Below, one piece after another: positions 1-12,440 of a stretch of 64,000 nucleotides of DNA. The notes below the pieces were generated by a model, which made no database searches, had not been told where the DNA came from, and saw only the letters and a list, made by a program, of their open reading frames with translations. Each line of letters begins with the position of its first letter. Position 1 is the stretch's first letter. The stretch spans positions 124,001 through 188,000 of the forward strand of contig NCSJ02000046.1 in NCBI GenBank assembly GCA_002812745.2, read 5' to 3'. Position numbers and translations under genes: made by a program. This DNA comes from Scytalidium lignicola. Taxonomy: Eukaryota > Ascomycota > Leotiomycetes.

Positions 1-480
1 TGTTTTTTGTGGTGAGTTTTGTGTTTTATATACGTACACTGATATTGTGAGGTTGAGATAGCTGACCGACTGCAGCTTCTCGCACCGCGTGGGAGCAAGA
101 CCGGCGGCTAAGCCGCTGAAGAAGTCCATGTCGGTCCTTTTGACTCCCAAAGTGCCTCAGATTACATACAGATTTGCTCTTAATGTTTCTGAGGATGCGG
201 TGGGATGAGAGTTGATGTTGGAGAAGTCACGGACTTGTCTCCCATAAGTCTAGGTCGGTCATCAGCAGGTGACGTGGGAGCTTCCCCTGGCTGATCCTCG
301 GCACTATGCCGCTTATGGTCAAGTTGTGCGCTAGTGGCCGTTATCTTGGGCGGTGTATTGTAGCAGTATGTCAACCTCCGAGGTACTTTTTACCTTGTTT
401 GATTCTGCAGGTTCAAAGATAAAACACATTTATTGCTGGCTGGCATACTTGTCGGAGGTATAAGGAGCGATGTCTATGAT
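1..480. other. Upstream region of the Swt21-like gene
   Basis: I see no convincing gene here. Short open frames exist on both strands but have no recognisable domain or codon pattern. The stretch probably holds the promoter and leader of the WD40 gene that starts at 481. A short upstream ATG at 368 opens a frame that stops just before the gene, so it could be a small upstream ORF. Confidence 0.4.
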
Positions 481-1955
481 ATGACTTCGCCAGCTAATGA
501 AGATGGACTTCAGCCGAGACTGAGGAATGTTTCCTCCACAGGGAACACTTATGTTGGTTCCATTGAGGAATCAAGGGTTCGAGAGCTGCAGCTTCGAAGA
601 AAATCAGACACCACAGACGAGTTGGAAGATCTAGCAATACTAGATTCATTGGAGAGATCAGAGTCAAATTACTTTAAAAGTGCACAATGGTATGCGACAG
701 AACCACCAATTGTTAAAATCAACGGCTTACTGAATCTCAGGACTGCAGATGGGTCTACCTTGCTCACATCCAGTGCGGATAACACTATTCGAACCTTCAT
801 ATTACCACCTAATATCCTTGATGCACTAGACGACCCAAATTCAGTGCCTGAAATAGCACCATACACAATTCACAGTCACCCAACATCGATAAACTGCGTT
901 GCGCCTTACCCACATTTCTCCCTCTCAGACACCTCAACCACACTTTATCTCTCTACACCTACTGATCTTCCGATACGTCTCAATAATAGTCTTTCAGGAA
1001 CGTCAAGCATATATTCTCCACCACTTCCCGTCTCAACGTACCTCCTCGTCTCACCTACGACAGAAGCCTACCTCACACCATCCTCTCTCCAATGGACTCA
1101 TTCGGGGTCTCATTTCTTGACTGGCACGGATTGTCTCATAGCTCTATTTGATGCTTCTAATAATGGTGGAGGGCCTATTACAAGACTGCCTACCATCCCA
1201 AGCAAAAGGCATAAGTTGAAAGGCGGAGGAGTTGGAATAAGGGGGATAGTTTCTGCTTTATCAATGCAACCGAATGCACTAGGCACTGGAGATGCTATAT
1301 TAGCAGCTGGCACATGGACGCGTTATGTTGGTCTGTATGATGCTGGCGGTTTAGGTGGAACAATTTCGACATTTTCAGTAGCAGATGCTGCTGATAGCAT
1401 CGCTGGTATAGGCGGTTCTGGGATTACTCAGACTGTATGGAGTCCTTGTGGTAGATATCTAATTGCAGTCGAGAGGAAGAGTATGGGAGCTCTCTGTTAT
1501 GATGTTAGAGTCGCCGGAAAGCTACTTAGTTGGATAGAGGGACGGAAATCAGACACGAATCAGAGATTGGGGTTGGACGTATTTGAAGGTCCACATGGTA
1601 TGGAGGTCTGGGCTGGGGGGACAGATGGTTATGTGAATATTTGGTATGATTTACTTCGGACTGAAGGAGCTATTACTCCATCTTGGAGCTTTTCTGCTTC
1701 TAAAGGTATGTCTTAAGCCATTTTCTAGCTTTAACAGCTCGTTAACATGACATAGATCCAATAGGCTCAACTGTCATTCATAGTTCTGGTGTTGTAGTAG
1801 CCACGTGCTCAGGACAAAGGACTTCTGGAAAACATATCGCTGAAAATGAGGATGACGACGAGAGCAGTGAAAGCGACTTGTCTGAGGGACAACCATCTGA
1901 TGATGTCTGGAATACTAGAATGTCAGACAACAGTCTGAAAGTATGGGCCGTATAA
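481..1955 (+). CDS. WD40-repeat protein, Swt21 / TCAB1 (WRAP53)-like
   Basis: Two exons, 481-1705 and 1756-1955, give 474 residues; the 50-nt intron has a GTATGT donor and ends CATAG. The frame is open upstream from a TTG at 433, but the first in-frame ATG is at 481. WD40 blades are visible, for example TSSADNTIRTF near residue 100, WSPCGRYLIAVERKS near 320, and a C-terminal strand VVVATCSGQR. The order of blades and the closing SGQR segment match the Swt21/TCAB1 family. In yeast Swt21 supports pre-mRNA splicing, and animal TCAB1 binds Cajal-body RNAs. An acidic insert (ENEDDDESSESD) precedes the last blade. The gene is convergent with its right neighbour, with 110 bp between them. Family assignment is from memory of motifs. 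Confidence 0.72.
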
Positions 1956-2065
1956 GACATATTTATAGCAACTATACAGCTATTAGGCTTCAGGATATTA
2001 TCTTGGTATATGACCAGTTTGTGAAGCAAGATTCATTCTCAAATAAGCCACCACATAATTTTGTA

Positions 2066-4981
2066 TCAATTCCACGCAGCATCAATAACATCACTAACTC
2101 TATTCAACACCCTCTTGCCACCTAGCATGCTCTCAAACATAGCGATCCTCTCCTCTTTAGTCATTTTCACAAAAGCTATTATGCCAGATGAACCGGAACT
2201 ACTGTGGTAAGAAGTTTCAACATTTTCTAGACTTTCTAACTGTGCAATAATGAGCTGAGCAGCGAAACAATTCATTCCAGCCCGACGAAGAAAAAGTTCC
2301 CAGTGTGTTTCTTCCTCGAGAAGTGGTATTTCACGGTTGTCTTCTCCGACAAGACGGTGTTGTAATATGCTGCTCACTATCCATTTTGATAACGTCTCCT
2401 GGCCACCACCAACAAAGTAGACCATGAAATCAGCATCAAGGTTATGCGTAAATGCTACCAGCTCAGCATATGCAAGACAACTGTGTTCTTCTAGTCCTTT
2501 GGTTATCTCATCATCTCGTGCTTCACTGACGAGAACAATTAGCTTCTCATACTTTAAACTGGCTCTTTCTAGTCTGTCCAGAATGGCAGATTTAGATTTC
2601 TGTCCGGGAAGTGGCTTTTGTTTTATCTTCTGAAGTGTGGTGAGAATTAACCCTACCGATGGAGAAATAATGAAGTCTGCTTCGGAAGAAAGTGAAGAAG
2701 TAACAGATGGACCGATGATTGGATCCCTAGATACTGTAGAGAATCTGTGAAATTCTCTTTCGACAATGTTTAAGGAAATTAAGGAACTTGAGATCCGCTT
2801 GAGCAAGGGTCTATTCTGCTTGAGAATATTAGATGAGACAATGATGGTGATTGGTGTAGATGATGGCATAGGGATATTTGGTATAGGGAGAGGTGCACAG
2901 CTTTTCAGAGGTATGTTCTGGGTCTGGCCTGGCGTTCTGATTGAATACTTAGACGTGTCTTTCATGGATTGACCGGTACCTAGAGGAGCAAAGTATGCAC
3001 TGCTTGTGAGCTTTTGCCTCTTAGCACCCCGTAATTCAAGGAAGCTATCAAGCGCATTGATTGGCGAGAAGGCTCCTCTAATTGAGCCTTTTGTGTCAGT
3101 TGACTGATTTGTTTTTAATTTATGCGCAGCAGAAATAGAGCAACCCGGGTCTAATGGGTTCTTTTCTTGCTTCTTGGACAAAGAATCTTGGATCAAGGCA
3201 CGATTTGCATTTGATTCACTGGTATTAACCGTACTGTCCTTGATCATCGTAAAGATCTGTTTAACTGTGGCAGGGTTTGAATCTGTTGTTCCCTGTTCTA
3301 TTTCCGCCTTTCGCTTCTTGATTAGGTATGACATGTCTGGCATGATATGGGTCTCAAATATAGCCGCTTCCAATTCATCATCTTCACTTTCTTCCTCTTT
3401 GAGTATCCTTAAACCCGATGGTTTCCAGGCTTGATCCGAGCTTTCTATAACACTGTCCACATTATCGATACCTACATATGATTTCTGCGTGTCATTCTCA
3501 CCGCCAAAATCTTCTGTAATGGCAACCTTTGCTAGATCATGCCGAAAGGGGTTCCACCGTAGTGAAACAGGTGGTATGGTTGCAATCCATTCCGAAGGGA
3601 TTTTTGAGATGGAACTTTGAATCAGGTGCCTCTGCATCTTCATCAGAGTAGTTGTATTCTTGCAATCCTGAAACATCATCCATGGAGGATTTGGTGTTGA
3701 GAAATCCATGACTGGGATATTGACACGACCAAGTGTATCAGCTTCGATCAGCCTTTCTTGTTCCGCCTGTCTATTTACCATTTCAGCTATATCACCGAAC
3801 GCTTCTTCAAAGAAAGTTGGCATATCTGTTTCTGGGCTGCAAGAAGCCCATGGATCGAGTAGCGTCTGCTCCACGACATCGTTGAATGTGACTGTCTTGG
3901 AAAGTATATGAGGAAGCGGAGGTGGAGTCAAAAGTGGTTCAATCTTCAAATCTCTTTTCTTCATGCGTGCATCATCAGTCTTTGGCGACGAACTGTTATC
4001 AAGAGAAACTAATGGAGAGTAAATATTTCCTAGCTTTGGAAGTGCCTCATTTGAACTATCTTTTGGTGGAGTATTCCAAGTTTGACCTTTATGAGTAGTA
4101 CAGTATATTGAAGTTGGATCGTCTTCACACAATATCTCCTCTTCTATCATGCACAGGTCCTCTTTTGTGAGGGATGGTGGATCAGAAAGCAACGGAATAT
4201 CGCAAAGTGGAGAAGATGGCTCGTATGGTGATGGTGATCGACACGTCGGCTGAAGAAGTGGTGTTACAGGCTCTAGATCATGGCACTAAAAATTTGTGAC
4301 TTATTAGAAAAGATTCATATTATGGTTAAGGGGAAGGAAGCTTACTTTTTGGTATCTCGTCTCCCCTTCCCAAAAAGACTTTCCATCTTCTTTATTGTAT
4401 ACTACCTTTAATGTAGTCTGTAGGTATCGTAGTGTGTCTCGCATAACTATGATCTTTTCTTCTTTTAGATCTTCAATGATTCCAAAAGACAGGTTCGCAT
4501 ATCTAGAGGGCCATATAAGTCCTTCATTTTTGTCCTCATCCACAATTTCCATTGGCAGCTTAATATCCGCTAAATCTATCTCGAAATCATGTTTGCAAGC
4601 AAATTCTCTGTAATCAGCCTCGTGATCACTTCTTAGAAGAGGTGAATCGATTCGTGATCTCCTCACGATGCTCTCTTCAAGGAGCGGAAGCACAAAATCA
4701 TCTAGATTATCGGGATCACAGTTGGCCTTTTCTATAGATGTTAGGAGCGTAAGAACTTCTCTTGACACTGTAAGATAGGGGTCAACATCTGGGCTAATTG
4801 AAGGGTGTGTGATTGTGACCTGGTCGAGGTCCTGATTATCGGAAGTAGGTGGGATATTCTTTTGTAGTTCTCGAAGGTGAGCTGATGGAACTGAACTGCT
4901 GAGATAATTGAGAGCTAGTCCGTTCAAAAGTGCATACTCGTGAGGTGTAATATCTTTCGTATTACCGTTAAGTTCATCCAT
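2066..4981 (-). CDS. Large nuclear protein with degenerate XPF-like C-terminus, probable Zip2/SHOC1-like
   Basis: Two exons on the minus strand, 4981-4346 and 4285-2066, separated by a 60-nt intron (GTAAGC...TTTTTAG), encode 951 residues from ATG 4981. The N-terminal half is acidic, poorly structured and Ser/Pro-rich. The last 250 residues look like an alpha/beta nuclease-type fold followed by a helical hairpin: IIVSSNILKQNRPLLKRI, then EADFIISPSVGLILTTLQKI, KLIVLVSEA, FMVYFVGGGQETLSKWIVS, and WELFLRRAGMNCFAAQLI. This order fits XPF-like ZMM proteins (Zip2 in yeast, SHOC1 in animals), which act in meiotic crossover formation. The XPF catalytic ERKxxxD motif is absent, as expected for that branch. 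Sequence divergence keeps this tentative; it could be another uncharacterised fungal family. Confidence 0.5.
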
Positions 4982-5470
4982 CCTGGGTGTGTAGGAATGT
5001 GCGAGAAAATCCGATGTGGGGAGCTAGTGCTGGAAGGTATCCCTATAAGTGCATGAAACGGTTGCTAACAGTCTCAAGATTAAGTCACATCAATTTACTT
5101 CCCCGAAACTACTATTCCAGAATTATATGAAACTTAAACCAAATTCTGAAATAAAAGGCTCCCGAAGTTCCTCGGTAATGCGTTGCCTTACATATATACC
5201 TGCCAGCGCAACTATCAATGCCAAGTAAGCCTCCTAATATACACATCAACTGCTATTCATTTGATCATACTTTTGCCTCAGGTGGTACCCGATTTTGTAG
5301 ATCTAAACAGGCAGAGAATTGTTCCCTTGTGGTATCTAGAGTATCTATAGTTCTCAGCTTTTGCCTTTTGTATATAAGAAATATCCCAGTTTCTACGTAC
5401 GCAAGCCGAAACACCCAACTCCCATACCAAAATCAATGACTATAGTCTTTCCAGTTCATTTGGTTCGTAA
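4982..5470. other. Intergenic region
   Basis: About 490 bp between the start of the Zip2-like gene and the 3' end of the nucleoporin gene. It contains only short open frames without recognisable content. It should hold the promoter of the former and the terminator of the latter. Confidence 0.4.
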
Positions 5471-7045
5471 TCAATAAATCCCGCTCCTCCTTCCATTCAC
5501 CGATCTACCGTTTGTATTACCGACAAACCCGCCAAGTCGTAAACTTTGAACACCTTCCCTCAAAGCTCCTACATCGCTTGCAACGCCGAGAATACTCTGC
5601 TCAAATTCTCTTAAAGTATCAGCTAATTCTTGTACTGGATTTTCTTGACCATTTGCCCCACCACTCCTTCTCGATATTAGAGTATTAATTTGCTGAGCAC
5701 TGTTTGCTTCTACAATGCGGAGGTGTTGCTCTATCTCGGTGATATTGCTCTGGTACTTCGCAAGAGTTGTGGATAACTCGTCAGCTGCCGTCGAGAAGAG
5801 TCCAACCAGGTTTTGCGATTCGGCTTCAACGCTACTCTGGCCACCTGGAGTAGTTGACTTAGTGGACCAGATTCCTGTATTGTGATACTGCGGTGGCAGT
5901 TTCAGGTTGTCAATGGCTTTGAAGCTCAGTTTGGCGTTTTCCGCATCTGCTTTGACTAAGTTCCGAAGATGAGCTATTGCCTCAGCATCACTCTCCAATG
6001 CGTTCTCAACGCCGGTAATTTTACGAGTCACAAAGTCGACGTCATTGGGGATGTTTGACAGCTGAGACCCATGAGATGGAATAATGGCTTCACATTCATT
6101 GTTCAACTTTATCTGGCCTTGAATCATGTCATCAATAGCAATAATTTCTTTCTGGAGGTCCTCATGAAGGTCATTGAATCGAGTTGTACTACGAATATTA
6201 GCGGTGTCTATTCGTACCCCAGGGACAGTTTGGTTTTGTTGGTTAGTGGATTGTCCCATGGTCAGACCGCCGCCGAGCGTACTTCCACCAAAGAGGGTTG
6301 TGGGCTGTGATGCTGGTTGGTTTTGCTTTCCTAGACCACCACTATTCTACGTTAGAAGAAAATTCAGAAGAGGAGGGCTGAAAACCTACAACAGAGAAGA
6401 TGTGCCGGTAGGTTTAGTCTGATTTTGAGCATTCAATCCGCCAAACAGTCCGCCACTCTGAGTAGGTTGAGTTGCACTACTAGCCCCGAAAAAACCCCCT
6501 GCTGCCTGCTGAGGCTGATTTGTTGCAGGCTGCGCTCCAAAAAGTCCCCCAGTTTGCGCAGACTGTGAGGTGGTAGTCCCAGAAGCTCCAGTAACAGGCG
6601 CTGCCCCGAATAATCCCCCAGCTTGAGGTTGGGCAGATACCGTTGATCCAAACAACCCACCGGTCTGTGGCTGACTTGAAGTTGCGGTTGCTGTGCCAAA
6701 TAAACCTCCGGTTTGTGGTTGACTGGTTGCTAAAGCTGTTGGTGCACCAAACAGACCTCCAGATTGAGGTGTGGAGGTAGGGGCCGTAGAGCCAAAAAGG
6801 CCAGTAGATGGCTTATTTGTTGTGTTCCCAAACATCCCTGCTGTCGCTGGTGCTGTACTGCCTGAGCCACTAATAGCGTGTTAGCCATATCTCCAAATAT
6901 GTAGTTATTGCGGTCTAAAAGAGTATTGATATAGATGGGAATAACAAGCAGAGAGCAGAATAACAAGGACTCACAGCAAAGAATTGGCAGAAGTGGTGTT
7001 AATACTCAAGCCTCCTGGACCACTTGCAGATCGAGCGAATGCCAT
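5471..7045 (-). CDS. NUP49: Nucleoporin Nup49 (GLFG-repeat)
   Basis: Three exons, 7045-6975, 6869-6390 and 6341-5471, give 473 residues, close to the length of yeast Nup49. The first exon encodes MAFARSASGPGG; the intron donors are GTGAGT and GTAGGT. Residues about 30-180 carry roughly ten GLFG-type repeats spaced by Gln/Thr/Ser/Ala. The C-terminal 260 residues are a helical coiled-coil region starting near FNDLHEDLQKEIIAIDDMI. This layout fits the Nsp1-Nup57-Nup49 channel complex, where the FG part forms the permeability barrier and the coiled coil anchors the trimer. The gene is divergent from Fip1 with only 222 bp between start codons, so the two probably share a promoter. Nothing looks damaged. 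Confidence 0.88.
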
Positions 7046-7267
7046 GTTACCGGACAAACGCTCTCAATTTAGATACAAAACTAAGGTTGTGATGAACAAA
7101 GGCCAAAGACGCGCCATGAGATACGCTAGGCGAGAAATTGACAAGGTTGTTTGCTACCCCTGCAATGTTTAACTGGACTTCTGATGTGTAGAGAACGATC
7201 GAAATATATAATACAGAAATCGCACAGAAATATTTACATATATTAGGGGATCAATTAGAATCTCAAT
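7046..7267. promoter_or_regulatory. Shared divergent promoter of NUP49 and FIP1
   Basis: This 222-bp gap separates the two divergent start codons and must contain both leaders and core promoters. No specific factor site can be assigned from the sequence alone. Co-regulation of the two nuclear RNA-handling genes is inference. Confidence 0.5.
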
Positions 7268-8346
7268 ATGGATATCGATGAAGATGACGATTTTTATGCA
7301 CCTGAGGAGCCTGCAGAACCTAGTACTCAACAACGACAACCGGAAGAAGCTCCTCAGGCTCAAGCTCCCAAACAACAAGAAGGAGATCTAGAAGAAGGAG
7401 AAGAAGAGGATGATGAGGATGATTCAGATATCGACATAATTACTGAAAGAAAAGATGGCACTAAAGCTGCGCCACCCTCGTAAGTGTAACATTATCCTGC
7501 TTGTATCCAAGGCTCACGATGTAGACAATCGCGATATAACGAAATTCGAAACATTCCTCAACGAGGTACTACCAGCGATGCTTCAGCAAAGCCAGCAGTA
7601 GTAAAAAAGGAAACAACATCAAAACCAGTTTCGGGAGCCGATTTACCAGGCATTGCGACTTCTAAAATTGATATCGACGCAAAGCCTATTTACGAGCCTG
7701 CTGGAAAGCCAATCACACAGGTAGATATTGACGAAGGTAATCAGACATTCACATATAAATAGGCCATATTTACTAATTAATTATAGATCTAGGTGAAAAT
7801 GATAAACCATGGAGGAGACCAGGGACAGACATTACTGATTATTTCAACTATGGTTTCGACGAATTCACGTGGGCTCTTTACGCTAGCAAGCAAGAATCGC
7901 TTCGAGCAGAATATAACCAAGATAAAATCGCGGCAAACAACAAAAAGATGTTTGAAGATCTGAATATGATGATGGCTATGGGTGGGATGCCTGGCATGCC
8001 GGGGATGCCAGCTGCGGGAGGATCTGCCTTACCACCTATGCCTGGGATGGAGGGAATACCGCCAGAGATGCAGGCAATGATGCAACAGATGATGGCTTCT
8101 GGGATGGACCCAAGTCAGATGGATCCGGCTGCAATGTTCGCTGGGATGCAGGGCAACCAGGCGGCCGCTGGGGGAGCTGCTGGTGGGGCAAATCAAGGTC
8201 AGGGATTTGGAGGTCAAGGAGGATTCGGTCAAGGTCAAAATCAACAGATGGGCTTCGGGTATGATCAAAACATGATGGCTGGCGGAGATACGCGAAACCG
8301 TGGTGGGAATTTTGGTAGAGGTCGTGGTGGAAGACGAAATTGGTAG
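7268..8346 (+). CDS. FIP1: Fip1, polyadenylation factor subunit
   Basis: Three exons, 7268-7479, 7525-7736 and 7787-8346, encode 327 residues. The N-terminus is acidic (MDIDEDDDFYAPEE and a Glu/Asp run). The Fip1 signature lies at about residues 142-172 and includes DKPWRRPGTDITDYFNYGF and DEFTW, which spans the second intron. The tail is rich in Met, Gly and Gln (repeated MPGMPG and GQGQ) and ends in RGRGG-type arginine-glycine motifs. Fip1 links poly(A) polymerase to the cleavage and polyadenylation factor in the nucleus. Both introns are under 55 nt, with branch-like CTCAC and CTAAT elements. The motif match is strong. Confidence 0.93.
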
Positions 8347-9001
8347 GAGGTATAAACTAAAAATTATGATATGGCGCTTTTGCTGGCATCAGAGGGAAAT
8401 TGGAGTCCGGAGTCTGGCTGGGTCTAATAATACGACGGCATGTTGGTATTTAACCGATCATGATGTGGTTCTCTGTGTATACACACTCACGAAGTCTACG
8501 AGATTATCTAGGTGATTTATACCTAGAGCCAAGTTATATTTCATGCAGACGTCACAATCTCCCTTAGAAATGAGTTTTGGAGATTCTGACTTGTGCACCA
8601 CCCCATCTTTTTTGAATGAGAGGCCTCCACGGAACTTCCACGCACGCCTCTCAACCTCCTCTTAATGAAAGAATGCTAATTACCAGGTTGTGTAACTTCT
8701 TATTGAAGATGTCACAGCTTTCTCTTGTACTATTCAAACAATGTTATGGAATCTGTAATCTGTAAGTCTCGACAGCTGACACCCCTAATCTTTTGTCGTA
8801 AAACTGAAGATTTGAGACTGATTTGCTTCGTATGTTCTAGTTAGATATGAAGCCAAACGATATTAATTCCACATTGTTCCTACTCAAAGGAATAACAAGG
8901 TTAGAGCTTTGTGGTTTATGCAATAACAGCATCTCAAGATAATATCTGTACTCATTTCCTATTCCTTATTTCTTACTGATCCTTCCATTGCAGTATTATA
9001 T
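8347..9001. other. 3' flank of FIP1
   Basis: About 650 bp without a supportable gene. It contains the Fip1 3' untranslated region and AT-rich spacer leading into the 17-bp minisatellite. Confidence 0.4.
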
Positions 9002-9144
9002 TTCAAAGAAATATCAAGTTCAAAGAAATACCAAGTTCAAAGAAATACCAAGTTCAAAGAAATACCAAGTTCAAAGAAATACCAAGTTCAAAGAAATACC
9101 AAGTTCAAAGAAATACCAAGTTCAAAGAAATATCAAGTTCAAAA
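9002..9144. repeat. 17-bp minisatellite, eight copies
   Basis: Eight head-to-tail copies of TTCAAAGAAATACCAAG fill 9002-9137, and a broken ninth follows. The first and last full copies carry ATATC instead of ATACC, while the six inner copies are identical. One frame stays open through the array only because the unit (17 nt) cycles through frames without stops; I do not regard it as coding. Confidence 0.95.
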
Positions 9145-10148
9145 ACCATTCGTCGAAGATGAAATCCACTCCTAGATTATGCTAAGCATTGGTTGACCAT
9201 CACAAAAACCTCAGAAGGTTGGGCTACAATTCTAACAATTTGGTAATTATTTTAGTTGCTCACCACGAGTTTCTAAAGCCTGTTCTGTTTAGTGTCATCT
9301 AAGTCAAGCAAGCATGAATTTCTCCATCAAGCAAATCAGAGCGGAGCACAGAACAATACTAAAAGTATAGACTTTACTTGATTGACAATACGACGATGGA
9401 ACATTCATCTTCGTCTCTCGATAATGGATTTTTCAGCTATAGTTGTAGCATTTATTCACTATCTCCAGTTCCTATTGTCGTCATATTCACATTTTCAATA
9501 GCGAGTTTTGCTAAACCCGATCCTTTTTTAATATCAATAGTATCTATAGCTTCAAAATTTCCTATTGTGGATCCGATTGAAACTTAGCACAATTGCTGTC
9601 ATTCGCTTTGTTGTCGCCGCATCAATGGAATATAGGCTCTTCAGTTGGATCAACAGCATAGTGAATTTAGAGAACGGCATCAGAAAGGCGATTTAAAGAG
9701 AATCTCTTTCATCGATGGGTTAACACTTTCTTCCAACGTATTATAGCATTCTGATCTCCCAGGCTTTGGAACATTACGGAGCTCTACAAGATACCTATCA
9801 TCATCTCCTTTTACTGGAGCTTATCCGCTTTCGTGGTGGGCATTTGCCCATGGTCAGTAACTCAACCACCATTGGAATACTAGCAATACCTGCAACATAT
9901 ATTCTACTGCATTGCGTAGTTGATAAGTAGGTCTAATTATTTTCTTATTTTGTAGTCAAATGCAATGCTCCTCTTTGAAGAATCAGTGAGTGGGCTAGGT
10001 CTCTCACGGTATCCCCTAGCAACCTCTACCTCGTTACTTTTAGAGCAATATACTTGTTCTACATTAGCTATGACACTATAACTGATGTCACCTTACTTTA
10101 GTTTTGATCTTATTTTAGTTCCAGCAGTGCAACTCCCATTTTCTTACA
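9145..10148. other. Intergenic region and promoter of the 707-aa gene
   Basis: About 1 kb of AT-rich sequence with only short, compositionally unremarkable open frames. The right end should contain the promoter of the gene starting at 10149. Confidence 0.4.
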
Positions 10149-12440
10149 ATGGACTCGGAGCTAGTAGAATGGTCTACTAAGCCGGAGCTTCTAACATTTG
10201 ATATAAGCGGTCCTCAAGAGAATCCTGCAAGAAGCCCCAACAATGAAGGAGGCTGCGGATCACTGTATGACAATGAGGCTGTTTCTGATGGCTTTCTCTG
10301 GAATCTAGACCAAGAATTTATCGACTTCGGCAGCTATCCCGAGCCACCTGAGCCTGGTGTTCAATCATTGCCATATTTATATCCTCAACTCGGTTCAGGT
10401 CAGAATATAGAACACGACTTCAAAATTTTTACGACTCAGCTCCAGCAGCATGACTTTTCGTTCCCGAATAATCAGGTTGTAGAATTTGGTGACATGGGAT
10501 TTCAACAACTGGGGCAATACGAGGGATTTGGTGGTTATATCGACCCAATTTTGTTTAATAGTTCTATGCATCAGAACGTTATTAGCCACGATCATCATCA
10601 GTATTTCAATCTGCCAGAAGATGCTATTTCTCAATTTCAAGCGGAATTGGCTGCTGCTCGAAATCAAGAGGATCAGCAAGCTCTCAAAAGCCTTCCCAAC
10701 CAATTACACTCTCAGTTCCGTACAAACATAGGCAGTACTTCTCCAGAGCAAGATGTTCAACAGTTCTTTGATTGGCCAATGGAACTATCGGCCCCCGAAT
10801 CAAACGACGCGTCGGGAAACTCTTCGAGAGCTTATAGTCCAGAAGATTTTCCACCCACAAGTTCTCCTTTCCTCGATGACATTAACAGAGAAGATCGGAG
10901 GGTTGACAAATCTAGAAAAGAGATATTTCCAGATGAGGTAAGCTATCTTAGAGCTATTGGGCAACGTATTATCCTTGAGCGGGAGAAACTTGTCCGGGAA
11001 GGGGTTGAGTCTGGATGCCCAACAGATTTGCAACAACAGCGCGTCTACGTTAACAGACTTTTCGATGCAATGAAAAATACCTTAAATGTGATAGATAAGA
11101 CAGGAAAGAACGGTGCTGAGGCTGTATCTGTCCGAAAGATGCGGGAGGGAGCTTGGCCAGATAAAGCCATAGAAATGGCGTGTTGGGAGATATTTGTTAG
11201 CTCCTCGACTATCTCAATTCTAATATCTAGAAGCTAACCATTGCATAGATATCTTGCCGTGATGCTCAACTCGGAATCTCAATGGTGGATACACATCATA
11301 TGGGGAAGAGAGAGGGCAACGATCTTTATCCTACATTTAATGATAGAATGAATGCAATCATAGAAGGGTGTCGGGTAAGTCATTTAGATTAAGTTTTGTA
11401 GGTGTGTACTAATTTTATCATGAATAGATCTCCAAAGCGATGTGCAAATCCATTTTGGATCCATCATACATTCACCGTCTTGTTGACGCTCCAAAGGTTG
11501 AACTCCAGGTACGCTATATGATAGACTTCTATTGGACTATAAAATGTCTGTTTCTAATTAATTTTTATAGTTGAAGCGCAATAATAAGATAATTAACGGG
11601 AAACGCGATGGACAGAACGAGATTGGACGCACGGCAGAACGGCTAGGCATTCATGTCACAGATTTAGAAAAGTTGAAGTCAGAAACAAGCCCGGAAAAAT
11701 CTGATTATGGAAACGAGTCAATAAATCAATATTCTCCAACAGTCCAGGTTCAGGATACACCATCAGGAAAGAGACAACGACGTTCTTCGCAGGTAGCTGG
11801 TAAACGAGTCCAGCCGGTGAAGAAAAGCAAAATATCTCGAAAACGAAAGACCTACGCTATGGATAGTGATGCAGGCACTGATAATGATTACGAAGATGAC
11901 GATGAGTACACACCAGAATCGAGCAGAATGACCCAGAGACAAAGATCCAATAGAATTGTTACACGAAGCAAAAAGATACACATTGAAGAAAGTACACCCC
12001 AGCCTGCCTCACAGCCCTGCGACCACCATTACAAGGAGGTTATCTGTGATATTCTCGGAGTTAGTAGGCAGCATGCTCAGTATCTCTCACTCGAAGATTT
12101 GCGCACATATGCCAGGGCCTATAACAATGACTTGAGATTTGAGGACTGGTTCCACCCTAGGCTCCCTAAACTTGTTGGTCGGACATTCTTGTTCTTTACT
12201 GAGAATTATCAAAGCAATTGGCATGTCACAATTTTGTTACCTTCCTTGTTTCAACTAGCAATGGAACGAGGAGATATCTTGGAAAATTGCAAACAAAACT
12301 TCGAGAGAAATAATGCTTGTATGTTCTCCACGAATGGATATAAGCTGCATGATCAAGCTCTCGGTGTCATTGAAAACCCATTCGGCCGGTTTGGATACGG
12401 TCTTGACGGTCCTGATATCCGTGGCTTCCCAACATTCTAA
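10149..12440 (+). CDS. Nuclear-type protein of unknown function (707 aa)
   Basis: Four exons, 10149-11195, 11249-11374, 11428-11508 and 11571-12440, keep one frame and give 707 residues. The first donor (GTTAGC) is weak; the others are GTAAGT and GTACGC. The first 260 residues are acidic and Gln/Asn-rich. A helical segment around 270-390 follows (RIILEREKLVREGV, YVNRLFDAMKNTLNVIDK). A basic low-complexity stretch contains candidate nuclear localisation signals (KRQRRSS, KKSKISRKRK), and an acidic patch DNDYEDDDEYTPE comes next. The last 140 residues (HHYKEVICDILGVSRQH onward) look folded. No known domain is recognised. Overall composition suggests a chromatin or transcription-associated protein, but that is inference only. 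Confidence 0.65.

Noticed and set aside
433..480. Start of the Swt21-like gene at TTG 433
   Set aside because: Nuclear fungal genes use ATG; the first in-frame ATG is 481. Extra residues have no support.
9002..9144. CRISPR-like spacing of the 17-bp repeat
   Set aside because: The units are contiguous with no spacers, and the genome is fungal.
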